Source of the DNA: Candidatus Avelusimicrobium pullicaecorum
Lineage (GTDB): Bacteria > Elusimicrobiota > Elusimicrobia > Elusimicrobiales > Elusimicrobiaceae
NCBI GenBank assembly: GCA_944322825.1
Contig: CALUQD010000006.1
Location: 1 to 60,406, forward strand
Direction of reading: 5' to 3'
Length of the DNA stretch: 60,406 bases
Translations under genes and position numbers: made by a program
In this document: in pieces, positions 1 to 7,400 of the stretch
How the letters are laid out: every line of letters starts with the position of its first letter
How positions within the stretch are numbered: the stretch's first letter is position 1
Notes under the pieces: model-generated
The model's input: the letters and a program-made list of their open reading frames with translations, nothing else
Database searches by the model: none
What the model was told of the DNA's origin: nothing

Positions 1-62
1 CAATGGTAGAACGCGACCTTGCCAAGGTTGAGACGAGAGTTCGATTCTCTTCGCCCGCTCCA
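1..62 (+). tRNA. tRNA-Gly (GCC), 5' end cut by window edge
   Basis: The anticodon arm reads GACCT TGCCAAG GTTGA with GCC as anticodon. It is followed by a T arm containing GTTCGATTC, an acceptor strand CGCCCGC at 52-58, discriminator T and an encoded CCA at 60-62. The 5' acceptor strand and part of the D arm lie outside the window. Confidence 0.93.
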
Positions 63-67
63 TTTAA

Positions 68-94
68 AACCCGGAACATTGTTCCGGGTTTTTT
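68..94 (+). terminator. Intrinsic terminator after tRNA-Gly
   Basis: AACCCGGAAC (68-77) pairs perfectly with GTTCCGGGTT (81-90) and is followed by a T run. It ends the tRNA transcript. Confidence 0.9.
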
Positions 95-104
95 GTTGCC
101 TAAA

Positions 105-485
105 TTAGCCTTTTGGCTTTTTGGGCGGGGGGAGCACGCCGGGGTTGTATTTGCAGGGGATGAGTTCTTCCTTCAGGTACCGTATGCCCCACACATTAAG
201 CTCCCAAATAATGGGGACCAGCGTTTTGCCCCTTTTGGAAAGCGAATACTCCGTTTTGGGCGGCACCACTGGGTACAATTTGCGCACGATAATGCCGTCG
301 CGTTCCAATTCTTTCAGCTGTTGGATGAGCATTTTGGGCGTGGCCTGCGGAATGAGCTTTTGCAGCTCGTTGTAGCGCAGCGTACGCCCGATTAAATACC
401 CCAAAATAATTTCTTTGTATTTCCCGCCGATGATGTCCATTGTCGCTTCCAGCGGGCATTTGTATTCGGTTCTTTGTTTTTTCAT
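105..485 (-). CDS. HxlR-family winged-helix transcriptional regulator
   Basis: This 126-residue protein has the size and layout of HxlR/YodB-type regulators: an N-terminal conserved Cys (Cys10, in KCPLEAT), a winged helix-turn-helix with the family-typical stretch RYNELQKLIPQATPKML, and a wing ending in the family-like EYSLSKRGKTL. Family members sense electrophiles, disulfide stress or aldehydes through that Cys and usually repress a divergent gene. Here the divergent neighbour is a metallo-hydrolase (595-1380), 109 bases away, and the shared intergenic space holds two identical 13-base repeats that overlap this gene's own promoter. I infer autoregulation and control of the neighbour. No strong Shine-Dalgarno precedes ATG 485. 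The inducer is unknown. Confidence 0.85.
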   Translation of the reverse strand: MKKQRTEYKCPLEATMDIIGGKYKEIILGYLIGRTLRYNELQKLIPQATPKMLIQQLKELERDGIIVRKLYPVVPPKTEYSLSKRGKTLVPIIWELNVWGIRYLKEELIPCKYNPGVLPPPKKPKG

Positions 486-507
486 AAGCAGTTACTTTTT
501 AGATACC

Positions 508-535
508 TATTTACAAAAAAGTAAATATATTACAA
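508..535 (-). promoter_or_regulatory. Promoter of the HxlR gene
   Basis: On the minus strand TTGTAA (530-535) and TAAATA (508-513) are separated by 16 bases. Both hexamers are overlapped by the TTACAAAAAAGTA repeats, so a bound regulator would block it. Confidence 0.5.
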
Positions 536-542
536 AAAAGTA
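511..542. promoter_or_regulatory. Two direct operator-like repeats
   Basis: TTACAAAAAAGTA occurs twice without a mismatch, at 511-523 and 530-542, 19 bases start to start. A degenerate inverted copy (TTACTTTTTAGATA) lies at 492-505. TACT/AGTA half-sites in AT-rich DNA are typical of HxlR/YodB operators, so these are the likely binding sites of the adjacent regulator. Confidence 0.6.
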
Positions 543-547
543 CATTC

Positions 548-576
548 TTGCTAAAAAGATATCAAATTTTTATCCT
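548..576 (+). promoter_or_regulatory. Promoter of the metallo-hydrolase gene
   Basis: TTGCTA (548-553) and TATCCT (571-576) are separated by 17 bases. The start codon at 595 is preceded by AATAGGAGAA. Confidence 0.45.
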
Positions 577-594
577 ATTGAATAGGAGAAAACT

Positions 595-1380
595 ATGAAA
601 ATAACCCAAATACGCAATGCTACCTTGCATGTGGACTATAACCACACTCGCTTTTTGCTGGACCCCTGGTTGGGCCCCAAAGGCTATATGCCCGGCTTTG
701 AGGGGGCTTTCCATTCGGAAGTGCGCCAGCCGCGCACGGAACTGCCGTTTAGCGTGGAGCAAATTGCCGCGGCGGACGCCGTGATTTTAACCCACGTCCA
801 TCCGGACCATTGGGACTCTTTCGCCGACCAAGCCTTGCGCAAAGATATTCCGTTTTTTGTCCAGTCGGAAACGGACCGGCAGTATATTGCCGCGCAGGGG
901 TTTACGCAGGTGGCCGTCCTGTCCAAACAGGGCACGCCGTTCCGGGGGAGCATGCTCTACCGTACAGGCGGCCAGCACGGTGAGCGCGTGAAAGTGGAGC
1001 CCGTTTGCAAAAAAATGGGCATGCCGTATGACGCTATGGGCGTCGTGTTTCTATCCTCTGAGGAACCCACACTGTATGTGGCGGGGGACACCATTTTCTG
1101 CCCGGAACTTTGCCACGCCTTGGATATGTATCGGCCGGATGTGGTGGTTGTCAATGCGTGTGGAGCACGGGTGCTGACGGGCGACCGGCTGATTATGGCG
1201 CAGGAAGACGTCAAACAAGTGGCCGACTATGCACCCCACGCGGTAATTGTGGCCAGCCATATGGACGCCGTCAGCCATTTGACCGTTACGCGGGAGGACC
1301 TGCGGCAGTTTTTGCAAGTCCATTATTTGTCCCAGGTCAAAATTCCGGCGGACGGAGAAACTTTGGTGTTTTCTAAATAA
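595..1380 (+). CDS. UlaG-like metallo-beta-lactamase-fold hydrolase
   Basis: The 261-residue protein carries the metal-binding HxHxDH motif (HVHPDH, residues 67-72). A downstream AGDT supplies the bridging Asp and a late ASHMD supplies the last His. Size and the early DPWLGPKG segment fit the short UlaG/RNase-Z-like hydrolases (L-ascorbate-6-phosphate lactonase relatives), which are usually soluble cytoplasmic enzymes; the substrate cannot be read from sequence. It is divergent from the HxlR regulator, whose operator-like repeats lie in the shared promoter region. That pairing suggests an inducible stress or detoxification hydrolase (inference). A strong ribosome site AGGAGAA fixes the start, and a terminator follows at 1397-1428. 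Confidence 0.85.
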   Translation: MKITQIRNATLHVDYNHTRFLLDPWLGPKGYMPGFEGAFHSEVRQPRTELPFSVEQIAAADAVILTHVHPDHWDSFADQALRKDIPFFVQSETDRQYIAAQGFTQVAVLSKQGTPFRGSMLYRTGGQHGERVKVEPVCKKMGMPYDAMGVVFLSSEEPTLYVAGDTIFCPELCHALDMYRPDVVVVNACGARVLTGDRLIMAQEDVKQVADYAPHAVIVASHMDAVSHLTVTREDLRQFLQVHYLSQVKIPADGETLVFSK

Positions 1381-1396
1381 CGCAAGAGCTGTCTGC

Positions 1397-1428
1397 AGCC
1401 GCTTGTGCTCCGGCACAGGCGGCTTTTT
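1397..1428 (+). terminator. Intrinsic terminator
   Basis: AGCCGCTTGTGC (1397-1408) pairs with GCACAGGCGGCT (1413-1424) with one G-U pair, and T5 follows. Confidence 0.85.
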
Positions 1429-1450
1429 AGTGTCCGGCGAAAGACAAAAA

Positions 1451-1492
1451 GGCCTACAAAAAACTAGGTCCAAATTCCCCTGGACCTAGGCC
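1451..1492 (+). repeat. Nested inverted repeats upstream of an exported-protein gene
   Basis: CTAGGTCCA (1464-1472) is a perfect inverted repeat of TGGACCTAG (1481-1489). An outer pair GGCCTA (1451-1456) / TAGGCC (1487-1492) encloses it in a competing fold. No T run follows, so it is not an ordinary terminator. Similar GGCC-plus-A/T-tract elements precede the genes at 4441 and 47470. Confidence 0.5.
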
Positions 1493-1557
1493 CAAAGACC
1501 CTCGTAAATTTAGCCCGAAAAAGAGATACTAAAATAAGAGAAGCAAAGGGGAAATGT

Positions 1558-2238
1558 ATGAAAAAAATTATTTTTATTTTACTGGTTTGTTTGACGGTAT
1601 CCCTGGCCCAGGCGGAACCGACGGACGCCCAACGGGAGAAAATCCGCCAGGAACGGGTGCACGCCTATTTGACCCGCGTGATTGCCGCGGCCGATTTGAA
1701 CAAAGAAAACGAATTTGGCGATACGCCGGTTTTTACGGCGGCGCAGAACGGGGATGTGAATGCCATTTTAAAGTATGGCAATCAAAGCGTTTCCGGCGCG
1801 TTTTTGCTTAGAGAAGGCAAAAACGGCAACAATGTGTTCCATGTGGCGCGCAACGCGCAAACCTTCCAGGCGCTGGCCCGTATGCTGCGCAAATTCTATC
1901 CGCAGGATTATAAACTTAAAATTCACCAACTGATGAACCAGCGCAACAACTTGGGCGAAACCCCGGTCCACGCGCAGATCAACTATGGCCGCGCCGATAC
2001 CTTTTGGATTGCGTTCCCGTATACCGATATGTATGGCAAAATGATGGCGGTAAAATCCAAGCTGGACAAAGGCGGCATTGTGGCGCAAGTAGCGTTGCAG
2101 ACCGAAGCCGACGAAGTAGTCAAACTGAGCAAAGACGCCAGCGGTCGTACGATTGCCCAAGCCGCGCGGGATAATCATTCCGCCCCGGGTATGGACCGCG
2201 TGGTGGCTTTCTTCCAGCGCAACGCTTCGTACCTGTAA
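1558..2238 (+). CDS. Exported protein with degenerate ankyrin-like repeats
   Basis: The 226-residue product begins with a signal peptide (KK, a hydrophobic run, cleavage after SLAQA near residue 20). The mature part has three segments that look like ankyrin helices with the T-P/G hallmarks: FGDTPVFTAAQNGDVNAIL, NNLGETPVHAQINYGRADTF and SGRTIAQAARDN. These are weaker than the clear ankyrin repeats of the protein at 48924-49763. It is probably periplasmic and protein-binding; the partner is unknown. Start ATG 1558 has AAGGGGAAA upstream. It stands alone between terminators at 1397-1428 and 2259-2285. Confidence 0.7.
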   Translation: MKKIIFILLVCLTVSLAQAEPTDAQREKIRQERVHAYLTRVIAAADLNKENEFGDTPVFTAAQNGDVNAILKYGNQSVSGAFLLREGKNGNNVFHVARNAQTFQALARMLRKFYPQDYKLKIHQLMNQRNNLGETPVHAQINYGRADTFWIAFPYTDMYGKMMAVKSKLDKGGIVAQVALQTEADEVVKLSKDASGRTIAQAARDNHSAPGMDRVVAFFQRNASYL

Positions 2239-2258
2239 TTTCTTTTCATACCCCCTAC

Positions 2259-2285
2259 ACCTCCGGCTCCCCTCCGGAGGTGTTC
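2259..2285 (+). terminator. Weak intrinsic terminator
   Basis: ACCTCCGG (2259-2266) pairs with CCGGAGGT (2274-2281), and a T-rich run follows. Confidence 0.6.
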
Positions 2286-2311
2286 CTTTTTATATTTTGC
2301 CGAACCAACAA

Positions 2312-2338
2312 AAAGCCCGGAGCGGGGCTCCGGGCTTT
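2312..2338 (-). terminator. Intrinsic terminator of the dGTPase-like gene
   Basis: AAAGCCCGGAGC (2312-2323) and GCTCCGGGCTTT (2327-2338) form a perfect 12 bp stem. Read on the minus strand it is followed by a T run, 16 bases after the dgt-like stop codon. Confidence 0.9.
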
Positions 2339-2353
2339 ACGCGTTTTGAATGG

Positions 2354-3475
2354 CTAGCTAAAGAATTTGATGGAGTTTGGCAGGATAACGTCTTCCATTA
2401 CGCTAAGCGCAAACGAGTCGGTCATCCCGGCGATATAATCGGCGATGGCGGTATCGATTTGGGCCGGGTCCTCGCGGTAGACTTTCGTCATCGATTTGAG
2501 GTAATTGGCAAAACTGCGAGCGGTTTGTTTGCCTTCGCGCTCATAGGCTGGGTAATCAAAACCGTAGCGCTTAAACAGGGTGCGAAAATAGTCGAACAAA
2601 TCTCGGATACATTTATCAATGGTTTCTTTGCGCTGGCGCATTTGCTCGTTGTGGTAAATGCGTTGGTAGTTAAAGGCGCGCAGCTGGGAGAGCAGGGCGA
2701 ATTTGTCATCCGAAAAACCAATGAAGTCCCGGTCTTTGGAATGATTGATTAAATCCAGGGTGAGCGTGTTGATAATTTCCCCGTTGGATGTGCCGATTTC
2801 TTCGCGCACGTTTTTGGGAATGTCCGCCGTGGTGATTAGGTCCGCTTTTACGGCGTCTTCAATATCGCGGCCCAGGTAAGCGATTTTGTCCGACAGGCGC
2901 ACAATGCAGCCTTCGTAGGTGGAGGGCATCTGGTTGCGCCCGGTGATTTTTTCCAAATCGTTGGGGGTTTGGGCGGGGCGGAGCTGGTTGTTGGCAAAGT
3001 CTTCGCCGCAGTGGCAGATGATTCCGTCCTTGACGGCAAAAGTTAAATTGAGCCCCTCCCCATAGTTGGCCAAATGTTCCACCACGCGGTAGCTGTTTAA
3101 TTCGTGCAGAAAGCGTTGGCCGGTTAAACACGCGTCGATGGCGCGTTCTCCTTCGTGCCCAAAGGGGGCGTGGCCGATATCGTGCCCCAGGCCGATGGCG
3201 TAGGCCATATCTTCGCTCAGTTCCCAGTTGCCGCTTTTGTTGAGACCGCGGCAAATAGTAGCTGCGATGGTAGCTACGTGCAGGACGTGTTCAATGCGGG
3301 TGCAGATGTGGTCGTTATTCGGGGCGAAAAACACTTGCGTTTTGTGTTTTAAGCGCCGGAACGGCAGGGAATGAATAATTTTGGTTTGATCGCGGAAGTA
3401 TTCATCGCGCAAATCAGGCGTATGCGGATGGGTGCGCCGGAGATAAATTTCGTTCGCGAACGGATTTTTTATCAT
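2354..3475 (-). CDS. dgt: dGTP triphosphohydrolase-like HD-domain protein
   Basis: The 373-residue protein has the dGTPase signature: RxxH...HD with H63 in TRIEHVLHV, the catalytic HD in GHDIGHAPFGHEGE (residues 97-110), and the last metal ligand Asp in LSDKIAYLGRDIED. The N-terminus (RTHPHTPDLRDEYFRDQTKI, then PFRRLKHKTQVF) is typical of the deoxyguanosinetriphosphate triphosphohydrolase-like family, which hydrolyses dNTP to deoxynucleoside plus triphosphate and helps set dNTP pools. Whether dGTP is the preferred substrate cannot be told. It is divergent from coaD. The start gives MIKNPFANE directly upstream of the conserved block. Confidence 0.92.
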   Translation of the reverse strand: MIKNPFANEIYLRRTHPHTPDLRDEYFRDQTKIIHSLPFRRLKHKTQVFFAPNNDHICTRIEHVLHVATIAATICRGLNKSGNWELSEDMAYAIGLGHDIGHAPFGHEGERAIDACLTGQRFLHELNSYRVVEHLANYGEGLNLTFAVKDGIICHCGEDFANNQLRPAQTPNDLEKITGRNQMPSTYEGCIVRLSDKIAYLGRDIEDAVKADLITTADIPKNVREEIGTSNGEIINTLTLDLINHSKDRDFIGFSDDKFALLSQLRAFNYQRIYHNEQMRQRKETIDKCIRDLFDYFRTLFKRYGFDYPAYEREGKQTARSFANYLKSMTKVYREDPAQIDTAIADYIAGMTDSFALSVMEDVILPNSIKFFS

Positions 3476-3537
3476 AAAATTATGATACCATAATATGGTA
3501 GCTTTCTAGAAGACGCCTTTGGGCGAAGGAGATTTTT

Positions 3538-4023
3538 ATGGCCGCCGCTCCCGCCGTTTATGCCGGCAGTTTTGACCCTGTCACCAACGGGCACGTGGAT
3601 ATTGCCCGCCGGGCCCGTGATCTGTTTGGCTCCGTGATTATCCTGCTAATTGCCAACGGGAACAAACACCCGTTGCTTAGCGAAGACGAACGGTTTTCGC
3701 TGTTGCAGCAAACGTTTAAAGACGAGCCGGGCATCCGGGTGGAACGCGCCGGCGGATTGGTGACGGATTATTTAAAAAAACACGGGCTTCGGGTGTTGGT
3801 GCGCGGCGTGCGCGGGCCGGAAGATGTGGCGCACGAAATGCTCAATGCCCATTACAATAAAAAGTTCTACCCGCTGGCGGAAACGGTCTTTTTGCCTTGT
3901 CGGGCGGAATATGCCTTTTTAAGTTCGTCGGCCGTGCGGGAAGCGGCCGGATATGGGGCGGATATCTCCGATTTGGTTCCGCCACCTGTCGCGCAGGCCC
4001 TGGCCCGGAACACAAAAAATTGA
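3538..4023 (+). CDS. coaD: Phosphopantetheine adenylyltransferase
   Basis: This enzyme transfers AMP from ATP to 4'-phosphopantetheine, the penultimate step of coenzyme A synthesis. The 161-residue length is normal. The nucleotidyl-transferase motif GSFDPVTNGH (residues 10-19), the middle RGVRGPEDVAHE and the C-terminal SSSAVRE (the ISSTxVR loop) are all present. The N-terminus begins MAAAPAVYAG, slightly Ala/Pro-rich compared with family members. A clear GAAGGAG lies 6 bases before ATG 3538. The terminator stem begins right at the stop codon. Confidence 0.97.
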   Translation: MAAAPAVYAGSFDPVTNGHVDIARRARDLFGSVIILLIANGNKHPLLSEDERFSLLQQTFKDEPGIRVERAGGLVTDYLKKHGLRVLVRGVRGPEDVAHEMLNAHYNKKFYPLAETVFLPCRAEYAFLSSSAVREAAGYGADISDLVPPPVAQALARNTKN

Positions 4024-4055
4024 AAAAAGCCCCGGTTTATAGCCGGGGCTTTTTT
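4023..4055 (+). terminator. Intrinsic terminator of coaD
   Basis: AAAAAAGCCCCGG (4023-4035) pairs with CCGGGGCTTTTTT (4043-4055). The stem starts inside the stop codon. Confidence 0.93.
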
Positions 4056-4077
4056 TCTGCTCGACGGAGCGTAATTC

Positions 4078-4106
4078 AAAAGGCCTACCTGCAAAATAGG
4101 CCTTTT
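4078..4106 (+). terminator. Second terminator-like hairpin
   Basis: AAAAGGCCTA (4078-4087) pairs with TAGGCCTTTT (4097-4106). It may back up the coaD terminator or belong to the GGCC element family seen upstream of exported-protein genes. Confidence 0.6.
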
Positions 4107-4170
4107 ATTCGCTTGAGGGCCTTTTGGCAAATTTATTACAATATAACTGGAGAAGGATAAAAGGAGTTTG

Positions 4171-4444
4171 TATGTTTTGCACCAGCCACCCGTTTTTAGT
4201 GTGTCTGGGCTTGCCTCAGCGGCTCAAGCCGCAGACGGCGGCCTGCGCTGCCGTTTTCCCTTTTTCCGCCTTCCTTCTTTTCCCCCAGATTTTCAGAAAT
4301 ATCCAAGCCGTTTCTTACTCCATATATTTGCAATGTTTGCAAGTCCCAGCTTTGTATAGGGCCAAAAACCGTTCGTATTTAGGTCTTTTGGCCCTATTTT
4401 TTTGTCATCATTTAATCGATAATAAGATAGAGGAGAAAATATGA
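4171..4444 (+). CDS. Possible 90-residue leader ORF ahead of the 1286-residue gene
   Basis: ATG 4171 follows AAGGAG with good spacing (the GTATG context seen before other genes here). The frame stays open through the terminator at 4357-4403 and stops at 4442-4444, overlapping the next start as ATGA. The predicted peptide (MFCTSHPFLVCLGLP..., Cys/Leu/Phe-rich) has no family resemblance I recognise. It could be a leader peptide whose translation keeps the terminator open, a decayed gene, or chance. I would not call it a gene without expression data. Confidence 0.3.
4357..4403 (+). terminator. Terminator inside the leader of the 4441 gene (possible attenuator)
   Basis: TAGGGCCAAAA (4357-4367) and TTTTGGCCCTA (4386-4396) form a perfect 11 bp stem with an 18-base loop and T7, only 37 bases before the start codon at 4441. 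No convincing full-length gene lies between the coaD terminators and this one. It therefore either ends a ~250-base small RNA or gates the downstream gene. Confidence 0.8.
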
Positions 4445-7400
4445 AAAAGCTATTGTCCGCCGTGTTGAGCCTCAGCATTGTGTTTAGCAGCGTTTCTCCG
4501 TCCCTGGCGCAAATGGCGCCGACAGCGGGACGGCAATTGGTAAAAGGCGTGGTCCGCGGGGGCGAAAAAGCGGTTTCCCCCAGCGCGGCGCGCCAAACCT
4601 TAACAAACGCTGTGCAAAAGCGTGCTGGGCGCCTTCCGGCACAGATGCGCGGTACGGCGGCTGTCGAGCGGGGCACTGCGCTGCGGCCGACGGCAAAGAC
4701 GCCTGCGGCACAGCCCGCGTCGGTCGGTTCCTCCTCTTTATCGACCGAACAAGTGGCGTCGATATCTGCCGCGGTAGAACAAACCGTACAACAACAAGTT
4801 TTTTTGACCGGGCGGGATATCCGCCAGGCAATTAAAGCAGGCCGCACCGAAGGAATGGCCGCGCGGATTTTAACCCATTCCAACCCCCAAGTGCGCGAAG
4901 GGATGCTCCGCAATGAATTTGTAACCGTTGCTTTGGCCGGTGACGCGACTCCAGAACAAATTGAACAAGCCCTGTCCTTTTACCGCAAAGATGTGATGGC
5001 TTCCTCCGAAGCGTTTGCGCAGCTGCCGCAAGGGGAAGCGGCCGGCTATCTGGCGATTCTCCAAGATAAAAAACACGTATCGTATCCGGCGGTGGCGCAG
5101 AGTTTGCAGGCGTTGTCTTCCGCGGCGGCGCTGGGGCTGTTAGGCAGCCGGTCGGATGCGGGCGCTTTGATGGGATTTTATAAAAAGGCTTCCCAAAGCG
5201 CGCTGAAAGACACCGCCGCACGGGTGGCGGCGCGCGGGATGCTGCGCCAAGGGGCGTACAAAGAATTAAATGAATTGGCCGCTTTGGCCCAAGGCCAAGG
5301 GGCCTTTTGGAACGATTTAGCGGCGTTGGCGCAGGAGCGGAATTGGCCGGTGCAAATTCAGCCGGCGCCCGCCGCGTCCGCGCAAACCCCTTCCAAAGAA
5401 CTGGGGTTATTCCTGCAAGCGGGCTGTTTTGCCAACCGGTTTAATGCGGATGCTTCCCGCCGCGCCACCGAAGAATGGCTGGCGTTGGGCAAACAGCGCG
5501 CTTCGGTGTCGAAGCAGCAGGCTTCTTCCGAACGGGCGGCCCGCTTGGCGGCCCCGATTGCGGTGGAATTGCCCAAACTCCAGTTCGCTGCGGCGGATTT
5601 AACCGCGGATATTCTGCCGGCGGTTTCGCTGCAAGAAGCCGCGGCTCCGGCGGAACAAGCGGCCCAAAGCACGGTTAGCTTCTTTGGCCGCAGCACGGCT
5701 TCGGCCGATGGAGCGGTATACGGCGGGGTTCCGGTTTTTGCCGTAGGAAAGATGTTCAAACGGGCGGCCAATTGGCTGCGCGGCAAATGGGGCAAAAAGC
5801 AGCCGGCCGCACAAGAACAGCCTTCTGCCGCGCCCGAAGAACCGGACTTGCACGATGATTCGGAAATCCAGGAAGTATTTAGCCCCTTGCTGCGCTCGCC
5901 GGAAGCGCCGGCTTCGGCCGATGAAGTACTGGGCGCCAGCGAGATGAGCTTGATTCCGATTGCGGAAAAAGGGTTTAAACTGACGTTGGTGGACGAACAA
6001 GGAGTGGAACGGATTTTGCCGGTCAATTTGGAAATCAGCAACCGCTTCCGCGTGAAGGGATATAACCGCATCGCGTTCACGGCGCATTCCGATTTTACCA
6101 ACAATTACGTGGCCGAATTACGCAACCAGGATAAGGATCCGAAGCGTATGGCCCATTTCTATATGCGTATACAGGCCAATCAGGTGGGGGCGTTGGTGGA
6201 TTTGGCTCCTTTGGCCGGGGTGGAAAAATTCTATTTGAAACTGGAAAGCCTGCCGAATGTGCAGTATAAGTCGGTTTCGCTGCCGGTATTTGACTTGGTT
6301 ACCGGCAAGGAACTGCCGCTGGAAGTAAGTCTGCCGGTTAAAAATTATGTCAAAAACGCCAAAATGGTAGTGATGGAAAACGGCGCTTTAGGCTTGGTAA
6401 AACCCGGTGCTTCGCAGGCGCAGGCGTTGACGGGGCTGTATGTCCGCTTGCCGAAAAACCAAATTACGAATTTTGTGAAGGTGCTGCAATATAGCCCTAC
6501 TCCGTTTAACGTGTCCGTACATCCCACGCAGAACCGTGCCGATTTGATTATGAGGGACGCTTCCTTGACCAACGTCAGTTTAGGCAAAACGATGGGCCCC
6601 GTGGTAAACAATGCGTTGGGAATGAAAGTGAACGAAGCCAACAGTATGATGTTTACCATTAACTACATCTTGCCGGGTTTGGCTTCCTTATTAACGCCTA
6701 TTTTGAAGAAATACGGGGAAAAGAAATTGATGGCGCTGTCGTTGGCGATGTCTTCGGCGGCGGGTATTTTGGCCAGTGCGGGCGGTTTCTACGGGTTCGT
6801 GGAAAACCTGACGCTGGGGCCGGTGTCGAAAGGCTTGTTCATTACGGCGCTTTTCTTAATGAGCGGTTCGAGTATTTTGAAACAGCTGGTGTCGAATATG
6901 TTAATCCGGGCGAATCGCGGGGAAGTGATTTTGAACCAAGCCAAACAGGCGGTGAAAAAATCCGAAACCGAATTTACCGCCGAAGAAAAACAAGGCTTTG
7001 CCCAGATGGGGCTGCGTTTAAAAGAGTTCTTTACCAAGAAATCCGACGTCAGCTTGAAAGATGTCGTGCTGTATAACTTGAGTTTCGTATATAAAAATGC
7101 CGGTACGCTGGCGTTCCTGGCGTCGCCGTACATAATCAATTTCGGCTTAACGCAGCTGACGGGGCACGATTTCGGCCTGGATTATTCCGTGAGCTTTCCC
7201 CTCTATGCGGCTTACAGCAGCGTTGTGGCGTGGAAAGTGTGGCGCGCCAAATTGCGGGATGCGTATTCGGCCAAGAATTTGGAACAAAGCCAGAAAAATT
7301 TACAGGTGTCTTTGACGTCCGGTTCCCGGGTGTTGGCAACAACGGAGAAACTCTCATCCAGCCAGATAGACGATATTGCCCGCACCTTTAAAGACGCGCT

